Positions 49,110 through 59,275 of a stretch of DNA of 64,000 nt are shown here, one piece after another (within the stretch, counting starts at the first letter, position 1; each line of letters begins with the position of its first letter). The DNA comes from Synchiropus splendidus (taxonomy: Eukaryota; Chordata; Actinopteri; Syngnathiformes; Callionymidae). A program made the position numbers and the translations under genes. The notes beneath the pieces are model-generated. The model had not been told where the DNA came from. It made no database searches and saw only the letters and a list, made by a program, of their open reading frames with translations. The stretch covers positions 29,474,937-29,538,936 of the forward strand of contig NC_071334.1 in the NCBI RefSeq assembly GCF_027744825.2, read 5' to 3'.

Positions 49110-52100
49110 GTCAGAAAACTACGCATATATATAGAAATATTGCATGGAAAGAAACAAAAAAAAACAAGAAGGAAAATATGTGAATGTGAATAAAGGACAG
49201 ATTCAATAGTTGTCTGCAAAACATATTTTTGAGGTTAACTATGCAATTGAATAACTCAAGTCTTGGTGTTGTAAGATCCCTTTTATGCTTCTTTGTTTTG
49301 TAATGACAACAAGCCCTTTCTTGTGTCTGTGCCTCCCCAAGAAAGAGCGCAAACATCATTCATGCACTACAGACTCACCAGTAAGTTCATCTTCACGAAC
49401 GAACAAGACAGCAGGAATGTCAGCCACAGACATCTAGAGTAGCTCTCAGACAAAAAAAATCTAGTTTTCCAATTAAAAATAAAATCATAAATTAAATAAA
49501 TTGAAGGTTATATCACAGACAAAAGCTGGGGTCTCAAGTTTTTGTACAAAACAACTTTGGCTAGCTATACATGTTATTGAATGAATACTTTTACAGCATA
49601 ATGATGATTAGGAATATCTCATACGTGGAGTAAAACAACTTGCGTTATTGCGTCTATCTGTAACTTCAGGTATAACTTGTGGTACAGTCCACAGAGCTAC
49701 AGGAGAAGCACACATACAGTATTACACACATATTAAAAGTGGATCTGTCACATGGAGATGACCAGATGAAGGGAATGTCGGAGATTATTTTTTATATCCT
49801 ATTGTGTTTTGGTCTTAGTTCAAAATCCATATAACAACAAGTTTTATTTTTTAATTGCATTGCATTTCATTTCAAAGGGAAAATGGAGTTAACATCTTCA
49901 TAGTTGTGTCTACGTTACTGAAGAAATTTGAAGTGTACAGCCAGACACCACCTAACATAAGCTATGACAGGAGGGGAAATCTAAATTTTCATTGGCTCTG
50001 CATTTCCAATAATTTGACTTGTGATATTGTGACAGCTTGTACAGTGCGAGCGTGTGACGCAGAGTTGGCAGGTTGGCTGAGAGAGCAAGGGAGCAGGTGG
50101 TCTTATGATAAAGCAGATAGGACGCAGCAAAGCTCGGTTGATTAATGAATAGGATTCAACGGGCAGCGGTGCACTCCACTCTGGTAATGTCACAAATAGA
50201 CACCCACTCCGGGAGAGAGAGGAACGAAGAAGAGCGCTTAGGTCGAAAAGAATCCCATGCTAGAGAAGATAACAGGCAAAGAAGGCAACAGAAATGTTAC
50301 GAATGAAGAACAGGGCCCCTATAAGTACCGTAATCCACTCCACTGTTGAAACTGAAAGTCACTGAAATTGAAGCTACTATAGGTTGGGAGAACCCCTAGT
50401 ACTGCTTTGGGACAATGTGACCATAGACCACCTCATGTCAACCGACAGACAGAAACTAAACTCTTGCAGGAGTGTTGTGAAGAATAGGACTAGAGAGGCC
50501 CAACAGAAGCTACAGGACTATTTTGACATCATTGACTGGACGCTGTAGCCACTAACTTTAATAGACTGGCAGACACTGTGTCATCTGTTTTTGAGCCGAT
50601 GTGTGTGTGTACAAAGCAAAACATTCCATGCAGTCAACAACAACAAACCTTGGATCACCCCAAATTGCTGACATAGACCTGCTCTGCATGGTTTGTGGTC
50701 ATCAATACAAGTATACACTACAAGCAACAGTCTAGTTGATACATCGCCTGACTTCGTGTAGTGTAGTAGATTGTGTTTACTGACAGATGCTAAAGGATGG
50801 ATCCAGTGGATTTTACTCAGAAACAAGAGTGTGGATTAGCCAGATTACATGGTTGATATGAAACAGTGAAAGATAGGAATGAAATGACATTCAAACAACG
50901 CCTCATGACACGTTTTCTTATGAAGACATCACAGTTGTGACTCACACACGTACGCACAGACACAATGCGTGGGTTCACTTGAGGTCACATCGACCTGGCA
51001 ATCAATGTAATTGAATCAGTTGCATAAAAATAAGAAAGCAGAAATGTGCTCCGAGAGTTCTTTGCAGATTACGACTTTAAGAGTTGTGCTTTGTTTTTTC
51101 TTACTACCAACCTCCAGGCGAAGGGGCATTCAAGGTTTTGTTTATTACAAAGTGAACATGGCCGAAGGCATAAGGTAAATACAGTGTGTCCAATGGGTGA
51201 AAATTGGGAAATTAACCATTGATAAAAAAAAAAAAAAAACTTATTAGTGCACTTTAGGTGACCATTCAAGGGTAAAATCTCATCAGTCTGAACAAGACAG
51301 TAATATAATACTTTATAATAATTTATTACTAGCTAATATGCTGCAAACACACACATGAATCAGTGAATTATTTAGGGTAATACATATTCCCTAGCCTAAA
51401 GTGTGACGAAAAATTGTTCCCAGAGTTTTTTTGTTGTGCTTGTTGTGCAATAATCATGCACAGAGGACTGAAAAATGAAATAGATACATTCAATCACAGA
51501 ATGAATAGTCACAGTGAGTCACAGTCCAGAGATTTGATTAACATATTTTTATTTTCCTTTCTTTTGAGAGAGATGTCAACCTCGAAGGTCAGTTTCAGGA
51601 TATTGGCATTGTTCAATTTAAGTCCTTTCTGCTTGTCCCACATTTCTTTTTTTATTTTTTACATTTTTGCAAGTTTACTTGCTTTTACTTTCAGTACTAC
51701 GTTTTGGTAACTTAACACTATTGTCCTTTTTGTCCACTAAAAACACATGTAGTCATAAAATAGATAGTGGGGAAAAAAAGCTTACGTAAAAGCAGCAACT
51801 CTAGCTTTCAAGACTCACCTTCACCTGAACTAACATTAGCAACCGACAGCACGAGCGGATGGATGGTCACTGAGATCACACGGATGTGGGTCAGATTGAG
51901 TCACTGACTGGGAGTTTTCATATGCACAGAGATCAGATGCTATTCAATATGGAACTGGCTCATCTGTGCAAACAGGGCAGAATCAAAAGCACACATCTCA
52001 ACTTAGTTGCCCTTTGCAATAATATGAGTATGAATCAAAAGGTCACAGTTTTTAAGAAGTTTTGAGTTTAAAAAGGGACACACTTTATTGAAAGCTGATA

Positions 52101-55100
52101 GCTGAATCCTAGAAGATAGAAAGATCAGATGCAAATCTGCTCAGAAGACAAAGACGCACTGTCATGGGACCAATGCGATGACTCTATAGTGGGACATCCA
52201 TGAAAGGACGTAGTGTATGGTCACAATTGTATAATAAGGTCAACTGAGCAAAAAAGTTCAATAACAGGCAGCAACAGTATGTTTGGATCCACCAATGATG
52301 ACGTGTGTAACACTAAAGATTCTACTGTATGTCAGTCTTATCAAGCAACACAATATTCCATCCCACAGGCCAAACGGATCTATGTGTATGGAAGAGACCA
52401 ACTTGCACTCTGTGGGAGCCCTGATATGAATTATTGTGCATATTGCATTTTGCATGAGAGACACTCTGGATCTTCTGTGGTCCATCGTCCATTGGATTTC
52501 CCACCATCGCTAACTTTTGAATGTTACATCGGTCGTGATATTGAAAAAACACCATTATTACTCCTTAACCTTACTTAGAAATTTGTTGAGCTACGTTTAC
52601 GACCTTACTGCCTAATGTTCATGTACTGTACTAGCAAATTAATTTGCGGCTATTAACTGGTTATTTACTTGTACAACGATTGTATCGAGGAAAGTAGCCT
52701 TATACATAAACATCGCCGAAAAAATATCAAGTTGAAATGGAAATGGGAATGAAAAGGAAAACTCCAATTGAATGGGGACGGTCACAAAAGTCAGTGCCCC
52801 GGGGAGGATAGTGAGACAAAAACAAAGGAGTGACACAACCAAATTTGAGAACAGTGGTAGGAGAGCCTGTTGGAAATTCTGAGGAATAATGCAAGAATTA
52901 TTAAAACAACAGAGAATATAACACTGAAGATGGGAGCAACTTCAAAGTCAGTGAGAAGTAAATGGATAACCCGATGAATGGAACAAAGGGAGGAAATTGT
53001 CAAAATAAAAGCATCAGAGATTTTATTGCTAAAAGATAAAACAAAAAATCTAAAAAGGACAAACATAGTATTGAAAGAGCATCTTGCTAAAAACACAGCC
53101 TCAAAGATCTGAATGGAACTATGAGGAGAGAGTTGCCACTTGGAAGCCAAAGTACGAGCCATGAATACGATGGTGAACTACAGTAAGTGCCAGAGGCCAT
53201 GAAAGCTGATGATCTCAGGCTCTTCTCAGGGGATCTAATCAGGGACAAGGTGGGATTCAATGAGGATTTTGGGATCGACTCTACTCAGAAGATCGGCCAG
53301 CTGGCTGTAGAGGGTGCAAGACCACACCCCATTCTGGTGAAACTCAGGCCAGAAACGTCACCGTCAATGATCAGACCATTCAACCACGATTATGCACAGA
53401 AGGTTTGTCACGACAGGAAGAAGCAGGTGGCAATGAAGAAGAGGTTCCTGGTATTCAGAGTTCAGAAATCCTTCTGAAGTCATGAAAAAAAGTAACGATA
53501 AGGATGCAATAAGAGACACCTCAACTTGGAAAAGAAAGTGGAAAAGGGGCATAAATGATAAGAACTGTTCTTCTCTCTGCTCCTTTTTGATCCTTCAGAC
53601 CAAGTTGATGATGAGAGAATTGTTCATATACATATTCATTCATTCATTCAATACTCAATGTCAACATTTAAACGCACGCACAGTCACGCTTGGGATGGCA
53701 CAGTACAACCTTCGATAAGCCATTAGAACAGCAAACTCCATTGACTTTGTCTTCTTATGTAATTATCAAGCTGAAACTCCCTTAAAGATTGAAGCCTCAA
53801 AAACAAATGCGATGAAACAAGGAAATGATTCACAGTGATGACCATATCATGTTGGTAAGACATTTTCGACGTGTCACATCAGGGCTGACAAAATTGGAGG
53901 GTGAGCGGGACTTTTGTTTTTTGCTCAACTCATCAGAAATTCATATTTATATGATTATCATATCCATTCACTTGGTCCATGCACATCATTACCCCTCAAG
54001 AAAGTGAAGAGCAGCAGGGAGATGCAAAGCTTCCAATCCTGATAGAAGAGAAGTGTTGTTGCAAAAAAATATATAATGTGCACTACATTTTCTCATGGTT
54101 TCAAATTGAAAAATGAAGTTATATATTATATGTTGGAACAAAATTCCAGAGAATGATCCTGTAATGTGATGTCTGAAGCTCCAAAACCCTCTCGGCATGT
54201 ATTCTGAAAGAGATTCAATCTGGAAGAGAAAGATATCAAACCAAATTAAGGAAACTTATTTGTGGAAATTTGTATTGGTAATGCAAATGTAACAACTTTT
54301 GTATTATATATGTGTCATATGTAAAAGTGGTGGTAAGAATTGTTTGCAAAGATGTTAAATCATCCACCCCAACATTTCCCAGATGTCTTGTCACCCTCTG
54401 TATTGAGCTGCAGCTTCTCCCAGCCATATTTCCTTTGCCCATCTTTTTTCTCCGTGCAAAATTATGGCGTCATTTGTGTGATAAAATCACCTTAGTTCTT
54501 CCATTATTCCCAAAGAAACGGTAAAATAGCTCTTGTGGAATAAATTCAGTGAGCACACATTAAACAGTACCTTGCTACATATGACTTTAACTAGATGCAA
54601 TTTAACCCATCATAACATGGTTATCAAAAATCAAAAATCAGGTCGCACGTGATACCAGCCCAAATAGGAAGACTGAAGGAACACACTGACTCATGGTGTC
54701 ATAGAACACCATCAAGTCAGCTTGACATAGTGAAAAATTGTCTTCAAAGTGGTTCAAAGAGCAGTTTTAATGTCACCCTGCTTCAAAGAGAGCAAACAGA
54801 AAGCTGGATAACCCAACAATAAAAGCCTCATACATATCTTTTTTGGTAAGTTTTGGTCAACTTTCATTCTCTGTTGTTCTGAGATGTCACAATTTCTTTG
54901 CACCAAAACACATGAAGTAGCCCCCTGTCTTTCTGATTAATGTCCATCCTATATTATTTTCATCTGCTTTGTCACTAGAAATAGCCGTTTGTCAAACTAC
55001 ATTGTACATTCAGGGGCACAGGGTAAATTCTTGCTTTGGTAATATCACTTCAAATCCACTTGCTTCAAAAGATGGACATAATAAAATCTCTTCCCTGATG

Positions 55101-58100
55101 AAAAGTATTCTATTTTTTCCCATTTAAATGCTCAAAAAGTTACCTCTGAGTGGAGAGAACCACTTTATTGTTTTTCTTTAACACTGGATAGTGTTTATTC
55201 TTAAATATAAGAAGTAACATAAACTGAGAGGAACATCACATCATAATTTATAACGTCTGTTATTCACAATGTAGTAATAGAGGAGCATAGGCCACATGAT
55301 GCTCTCAATCTTTTTCATTGCTCACCAGACTGTTTCAGTAAAGTGAAGCAATGAACGTGGGTGTAACATGGATATATAATAAAAATCTCTGTTTGTCTCT
55401 TTGTCTCTATGGGAGTATTCAGCCATATTCTTGATAAAGAACTTGTGTCTCTATGATGAATTGTTGGGAGAGTTATCGCAGTTGGTGCAGGTCACTCTCA
55501 TGTGTCATTCTTGCAATAAGACAAAGACAAATTTGCCTTCAGATATGACTCACAAAACAGCTGAAGGAAGACAGACAGCCGAAGGAAGGTGTGCGGGGAG
55601 AGACGGATTTAGAAATAACTCACAATAGATGAGCGAGGATAAAAGGAGCCAGCGAGAGAAAAAGAGAAAAATTATGACCATGTGATTCAAAAAGTCGCCT
55701 TACAACATAACCATTGAGTACCAGAGGAGGCAGTCAGACTGAATAGAGAAATCTACAGGGGTTACATGGAAGTCACCGAAAATGATCGACTGGTGTGAGA
55801 AGACACATAATAGACAAGTACTCTATGTGTCAGTCATAAATGTATTACAGAAAATGTAAATGCTACCGTTAAACAGCAGTGAGTCTGTATTGAAGGTGTG
55901 CAGCCATGTTAAAGGCAGCTTTATAAAGAATGCAGAATTAGCCACTGTTTGATTTGTGGTGTCAGAGAAAACTACCAAAGGTATTAATTGTATCATGTCT
56001 TTAAACTTAAGACATTTTACAGCTTGTGTTCATTTTCAACTCGAGCGGCTCCCGACCAGCTTTCCTGAAATGAGCTTGTTGTACCACGTGGAAACTCCCT
56101 GTCACTTTATATTGAAGAGAATCTATTGTACCGACTTTGCAGGTCACTGCAGCCACAGATTCCACTTGGATCGACCATCTCCTCTTACAAGAGGGCAGCA
56201 TGCCCTGTACACCATCTGTGAATGGAAAATCTCCTCACACATATTGTCATCCGAAGCTGGAGGTGGGGCCGGAAAACGTGAGCTGAACTACACACTATTC
56301 CGTTGAAACAATCGCATGATACAACATCAACATTTTTTTTTATATGTTGCTGTGTCCCCATGGTCGGAAAATATTGCCTCCATGCAGTATGCTTCAGTAG
56401 TCTAAGACTTGAATTCTCTGTAACACTTTAAACACGCACCTTAAACGCAATATTAGTACATTCATAAGGCATTATAATGCATTTATAAGGCTTTATACAG
56501 CATGTTCCTCATGTTCATGATAATGTATGGTAACACGACAAGGTTTATAAAGCATTATAAGTTGATTTAACTGAGTTATAAAGACTCAACAACCAACCCT
56601 TATAATATATACTGTTAATACTGTTGCAAATGTCACATGTGATATGTGAACACCTTCTATAATGCCTTAAAAATTATGTCTTATGAATGTATTAATAATG
56701 TGATATAGATGAGACCTTTAAATAAAGTGTGACCAAATTCTCTACATTTTACTTTGTCCCTCACGTGGCAATATATGAAGACAGCTATATTTAAACAGTG
56801 ACGATAAACTCGTGTGCCGCAGCATGTGACCTCCAACACATCACCCTTAATTCAATTCTGCTTGTGCGAATTTGTCTCACTGTTCTGTCCGGCATCTTTG
56901 ATATTAAACCTGAAAGGCTTTCAACCAGAAAGGAATATTTCTCCTGCGCTGTCATAAAGTTCTGACAGTCCTAATTCTACACCGGTGCGAGGACCATTAT
57001 TTTGGCTCTGCTTTCATCCATCGGGACAAAGTGTATATATGGTCATTTGGGGTCCTTTCCTGGCTGAGCATCACTTATTACATTAAAGTAAATGCCCGTT
57101 CTTTTTTTCCACAGAGGGATCGAGTGTGTGATGAACAAGCATCCTGCTGGGCAGTGGGGCCGTCATGCTGGACAAATACAATTGTTGAAGCTGAGTCATG
57201 TTTTATTAGTCTCCATTGAAAGTGAATGGAGAGGAGAGGCACGTGCACTGGGCAAGGTAGTAACATGAGACAGCAAGTGTGATTTCTGTTTTTTCGCCTT
57301 CATTCTTATTTATTTATATTTTTTAATCAATCATTTACCGTTCTTGCGGCTTCGCATAACATTATTCTACATGGAATATGTCACGTTAATCAAAACACAC
57401 TGGTAAAATGGTGTGGCAGAAGAAAAAAAAGGAATATTGAATTACACTTTAAAATAGGGAACATTTATTATCATGAATAAACTGCTTATTCATATGTGTA
57501 TTAGCAGCATACTAGGCAGCAATTAATCATTAGAAAGTACTAATAATCACCATCTTGTTAATCGTGACTATATTTCACTGGTAATAAATATACTGGATTA
57601 TTTATTACCAGTAAATAATCATTTAAAACTAATTTGTTTATCATTCAATACATGTTGTCAATACATGTTCCCCAATCAAAAGTGTTACCATTCATTTATG
57701 GAAGTTTTCGAAGAATGGGCAATCTAGAATGACTGTTTGACCAAAAATAAATAAGTAAATAAAATCCAAATTGACAGTGATGTATATACGAATTGACAGA
57801 ATCGTACATTCTGAAGGTGCCACAGTTGTACATACCACATTCCAGAATAACGGGTTGAAAATGATGGCAATCACAGCTACACAGAAGCCAGCGTCACAAA
57901 AGTTGACATGTTTTAGGAAGTGCCTGATCAGATTCAAGTCCATCTGAAAGAGCAAAAAGAATATATGTACATTGCACATTATTTGTCATCTTACCAATCA
58001 GATAGATCATGCAAAAACAATCGCTGCAATGTGTTCCTAATGAAACCCAAAATCGACTTTTAAACCCTTCCAAAACCACACTTTTTAAAAACAAAGTCAC

Positions 58101-59129
58101 AATCCACCTGACCAAGTCTGCATGTGTCTGGTGTCAATAATCAGAAAAACACTTATTTCAAACTCAATTATTAATTTTTAATTTTCACCACAAAAATCTC
58201 TTATAAAAGTAACTATACATAAGAAGAAGAAAAAAATAGATATGATGGTACATTGTCATATGATGTTCAGTCAACTGGATTTTAATATTCATGAAAATTC
58301 AACTATAATTGAAAGTGGTTTGCCTCTGAGAACTATTTACATAAGAAAAAAACATAAAATAGCACTGAATATTTCAGCAAAATGTAAAGCCAAGCTTCCC
58401 GGAACTTCTGGAATACCACAGTACTATTCAAATTCATGCATATTGCTGACTTCCCATGATTTCTACAAAAAAGTTAATGGAACACACTTAGACACACAGA
58501 GACAATGTAAATACATGTAGTTTTTTTCCGTTTTTTTTACTTGCAAGTTTTATATTTCAAATTCAGATTTCTGCTAACACACCACAGGAAGTGTAGACAC
58601 ATTCTATATAGTAGTTCTTCAAAAAATGCTTTGTATTACTTTGTAACACTTGCACTTTGTATTTACACGTAGTAACCAAGAAAACGGAAGTCCGACACCT
58701 GCTGTCACCAAAAAATCTGACAGCGTTTATAAAATGTAATTTGTACAATACAAACATAATGTGGGTGTTGTATTCTAATAAAAATATTAGAATACAACAC
58801 GCACATAGTGCGAACGTGCATTCCGTGCTCAGGAAACACGATAGGTTTGACACGTGTAGACTCTTATTTTGAAGAGGCCCCCACAGTACAGGCGGGGTTT
58901 CGGCTGTCGGTATCGGACTCGGCGCGTCCAGCCAGGCGAAAACGCATTTTCTAACGCTTTTCCACGCAGCATTGCTCAAACATGTGCTACATAGACCATA
59001 GACACGTCTTGCCACGGGTAGTTGTGTTACCTTCGAGTAGTCGACGTTGTTCAGGCCTCCGCAGCAGTCCAATGGCACAGGATGGTTATTTTTTCCGGCT
59101 AAATATTTGTTCCCAGCGTCGCAGGTCAT
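26680..59129 (-). CDS. pemt: PEMT, phosphatidylethanolamine N-methyltransferase (7 coding exons)
   Basis: The CDS is join(26680..26734, 31196..31270, 35661..35772, 41270..41415, 48327..48442, 57836..57943, 59031..59129) on the minus strand: 711 nt, 236 aa plus stop, the same length as the long human isoform as I recall it. The enzyme makes phosphatidylcholine from phosphatidylethanolamine by three SAM-dependent methylations in ER/MAM membranes. Family landmarks are [11 protein letters not shown] (21-31), [14 protein letters not shown] (62-75), FGSPYLACY (84-92), [16 protein letters not shown] (148-163), [13 protein letters not shown] (178-190) and [10 protein letters not shown] (218-227). Four hydrophobic stretches (about 50-68, 88-104, 128-150, 195-215) fit the four-helix topology. 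All introns have GT-AG ends and phases agree. Oddities: the motifs reported to bind SAM, GXG and EE, read VTG (136-138) and EG (218-219). The orthology call is very secure. Confidence 0.96.
30005..30310 (+). mobile_element. L2-like LINE reverse transcriptase C-terminal fragment
   Basis: Translation gives [20 protein letters not shown], then [20 protein letters not shown]. This matches the CWG...ERRML.KL.SI.DN..HPLH block at the C-terminus of fish L2/Maui-type ORF2. It stops at 30269, shortly after [11 protein letters not shown], and is followed by a TGAATAAA-rich tail. The fragment is 5' truncated and not functional. Confidence 0.75.
30762..30811. repeat. 25-bp tandem duplication
   Basis: CTCACAAGAAGAAATGAATT followed by GTG occurs twice, at 30762 and 30787. 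Confidence 0.85.
30962..30989. repeat. (TA)n microsatellite
   Basis: 28 bp of AT dinucleotide after an A-run, in PEMT intron 6. Confidence 0.95.
31196..31270 (-). CDS. pemt: PEMT coding exon 6
   Basis: The acceptor TTTTTTCAG precedes TGGCGCTAGTCC. The exon encodes [20 protein letters not shown] and KFE, the fourth membrane segment. The donor is GTAAG, phase 2, and codon 219 (GG|A) is Gly. Confidence 0.93.
31271..35660 (-). other. PEMT intron 5
   Basis: This 4.4-kb intron contains a hAT-like scrap beginning GAGCTGCAACCAACGG near 32016, a perfect CRE palindrome at 33521-33528 and an A-rich tract at 33174-33218. The remainder shows no supported feature. Confidence 0.75.
35661..35772 (-). CDS. 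pemt: PEMT coding exon 5
   Basis: The acceptor TTTCCCAG precedes GTGACTATTTTGG. The exon encodes [18 protein letters not shown] and [17 protein letters not shown], the most conserved stretch of the family. The donor is GTGAGT, phase 2. Confidence 0.96.
37745..38000 (+). mobile_element. RTE-like LINE endonuclease fragment
   Basis: The plus strand encodes [25 protein letters not shown], then, after a stop, [20 protein letters not shown] and [20 protein letters not shown]. The VQETK and [10 protein letters not shown] blocks identify the apurinic-like endonuclease of fish RTE/BovB-type elements. The fragment is isolated and contains a stop. Confidence 0.75.
39555..39745 (+). mobile_element. TTAGTC-rich DNA element scrap
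   Basis: The segment starts GACTAGTGTTAATTTTGCTG and contains many TTAGTC/GACTAA units, with the palindrome TTTTAGTCGACTAAAA near 39680. It resembles a common non-autonomous fish repeat. Confidence 0.4.
41270..41415 (-). CDS. pemt: PEMT coding exon 4
   Basis: The acceptor CTGCAG follows a TCTC tract. The exon encodes residues 109-156, including the third membrane segment and [11 protein letters not shown]. The donor is GTAAC, phase 1, with Gly157 split. The aligned SAM-binding GXG reads V-T-G here (136-138). Confidence 0.95.
42695..42736 (-). ncRNA. Hammerhead-ribozyme-like motif in the Penelope pseudo-LTR (degenerate)
   Basis: The minus strand reads AGAA-CUGACAA-stem/loop-GAAAC-GUC-UUCU. 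Stem I is AGAA/UUCU. Stem II is CCUCC/GGAGG around a UGGAUA loop. The 3' core is GAAA (42706-42703), followed by a minimal stem III and the cleavage triplet GUC (42701-42699). Penelope-like elements are known to carry such minimal hammerheads. The 5' core should be CUGANGA; here it is CUGACAA, so the catalytic G8 is A and the copy is probably inactive. Stem II also has one unpaired base next to the core. Confidence 0.5.
43117..43445 (-). pseudogene. Degraded GIY-YIG endonuclease ORF of the Penelope-like element
   Basis: Two overlapping frames cover the domain. The first (43445 to about 43370) carries [20 protein letters not shown]. It shifts near 43377 to a second frame carrying [20 protein letters not shown] and ending at a TAA after RWFE (43117). 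The C-terminal [13 protein letters not shown] continues in another frame to about 43010. At least one frameshift and one premature stop make it non-functional. Confidence 0.8.
43525..44100. repeat. Repeat-like segment (GGGGCCCTATTATGG start, then LTR-like stretch)
   Basis: AAAGGGGCCCTATTATGG at 43527 is the usual start of a fish DNA element. The following part (43606-44100), with TTTAAATTCCACCTGGTTCC and repeated TTTGGACT/TTTTTGA phrases, resembles a fish LTR or composite repeat. The 165-codon open frame on the minus strand here has no domain and is not called as a gene. Confidence 0.3.
46790..47075 (+). repeat. Degraded L2/SINE-type interspersed repeat
   Basis: Recognisable pieces in order: CCATCCACCGATTTTC, CACTGGATTGTAGGAG (from ACTGTGGGAGGA), GATTTGAGCCAGGGACACG and a CTACTGTGTGCTAGC box. 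These correspond to the widespread fish repeat running from TCCATCCATCCATTTTC to AACCACTGAGCCAC. Two shorter scraps of the same kind occur at 16561-16600 (+, ATGTGGGAGGAAACCAGAG) and 19136-19170 (-, TTGTGGGAGGAAACTGGAGG). Confidence 0.5.
47809..48150 (+). mobile_element. hAT-like scrap (AGGGCTGAATGATTTTGGG)
   Basis: The start TTAGGGCTGAATGATTTTGG and the later CGCAAATCGATTTGAACCGC resemble fish repeats that start TAGGGCTGCACGATT and contain AATCG arrays. Boundaries are uncertain. Confidence 0.35.
48327..48442 (-). CDS. pemt: PEMT coding exon 3
   Basis: The acceptor TTTGCAG precedes GTTGCACGATGG. The exon encodes [19 protein letters not shown] and the second hydrophobic segment ending in LNVYRSH. 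The donor is GTGAAT, phase 2, and Ser108 is completed by the next exon. Confidence 0.95.
48692..49130. repeat. TA-rich element bounded by a 28-bp inverted repeat
   Basis: The segment 48692-48719 (core GCATAGTTTTCTGAGATTAT) matches the reverse complement of 49103-49130 (core GCGTAGTTTTCTGACATTAT) with three mismatches over 28 bp. The interior has (TA)n tracts at 48713-48757, 48789-48810 and 49060-49107. It is possibly a MITE whose interior was expanded by microsatellites. Confidence 0.5.
49060..49107. repeat. (TA)n microsatellite
   Basis: About 48 bp of perfect AT repeat inside PEMT intron 2. Related tracts lie at 48713-48757 and 48789-48810. Confidence 0.95.
50380..50700 (+). mobile_element. 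L2-like LINE ORF2 fragment (degraded)
   Basis: The plus strand reads [19 protein letters not shown], then after stops VNNNKPWIT. It resembles the segment between endonuclease and reverse transcriptase in fish L2-type elements (a CF..TDW motif, then NNKPWIT). Stops and shifts are present. Confidence 0.55.
52790..53480 (+). mobile_element. Probable L1-like LINE ORF1 remnant
   Basis: A Lys/Glu-rich coiled-coil-like stretch ([20 protein letters not shown]) comes before [20 protein letters not shown], then RPHPILVKL. The pattern (lgi..i.R.G....rPrPiivkf) resembles the RRM and C-terminal region of L1-type ORF1 proteins. The last open frame is 53187-53477. Several stops lie upstream. The identification rests on pattern only. 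Confidence 0.4.
56420..56742. mobile_element. MITE-like non-autonomous DNA element
   Basis: The segment begins TGTAACACTTTAA and ends TTTAAATAAAGTGTGACCA, giving imperfect terminal inverted repeats (TGTAACACTTTA vs TGGTCACACTTTA). The interior is built of ATTATAATGC/TTATAAGG palindromic units. It fits a common class of fish element starting TGGTAACACTTTA. Confidence 0.5.
57433..57690. mobile_element. MITE-like non-autonomous DNA element with ~30-bp TIRs
   Basis: The left end TTACACTTTAAAATAGGGAA pairs with the reverse complement of the right end, TAACACTTTTGATTGGGGAA. The interior contains the palindrome GGTAATAAATA/TATTTATTACC around 57580-57610. It lies about 150 bp from PEMT exon 2, in intron 2. 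It is related in its ends to the element at 56420-56742. Confidence 0.55.
57836..57943 (-). CDS. pemt: PEMT coding exon 2
   Basis: The acceptor TTTCAG precedes ATGGACTTGAAT. The exon encodes residues 34-69 with the first membrane segment ([16 protein letters not shown]). The donor is GTATGT, phase 0. The internal ATG at the exon start is a possible start for a short isoform. Confidence 0.93.
57944..59030 (-). other. PEMT intron 1
   Basis: This 1.1-kb GT-AG intron contains no supported gene or repeat. A short inverted repeat AATATTAGAATACAACA / TGTTGTATTCTAATAAAAATATT lies near 58767-58800. Open frames on either strand show no recognisable domain. Confidence 0.8.
59031..59129 (-). CDS. pemt: PEMT coding exon 1
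   Basis: The exon runs from the ATG at 59129 and encodes 33 residues ending [13 protein letters not shown], matching the N-terminal extension of the long PEMT isoform. The donor after ...TCGAAG is GTAAC, phase 0. Confidence 0.9.
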
Positions 59130-59275
59130 TCGCTCTGCAGCTCACTCGGCAGTTCCGCACTCATAGCACTGTTAAGGGTCAAAGATATTGCACAATAACT
59201 GGTTCAAAGTGGGCCGTATGTGTCAAACGATGGCTGTCTTTCAAACGGGAACTCGACGTTGCTGTAGCTGTTCTC

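Larger units (their letters stand above)
48443..57835 (-). other. PEMT intron 2
   Basis: This 9.4-kb intron contains an inverted-repeat-bounded TA-rich element (48692-49130), an L2-like LINE scrap (50380-50700), an L1-like ORF1 remnant (52790-53480) and two palindrome-bearing MITE-like elements (56420-56740 and 57433-57690). The stretches 51.0-52.7 kb and 53.7-56.4 kb show nothing recognisable. A 121-codon open frame at 52213-52578 (+) has no known motif. Confidence 0.75.

Noticed and set aside
52213..52578. 121-codon plus-strand ORF in PEMT intron 2
   Set aside because: No motif, ordinary intron composition, and overlapping frames of similar length on the other strand.
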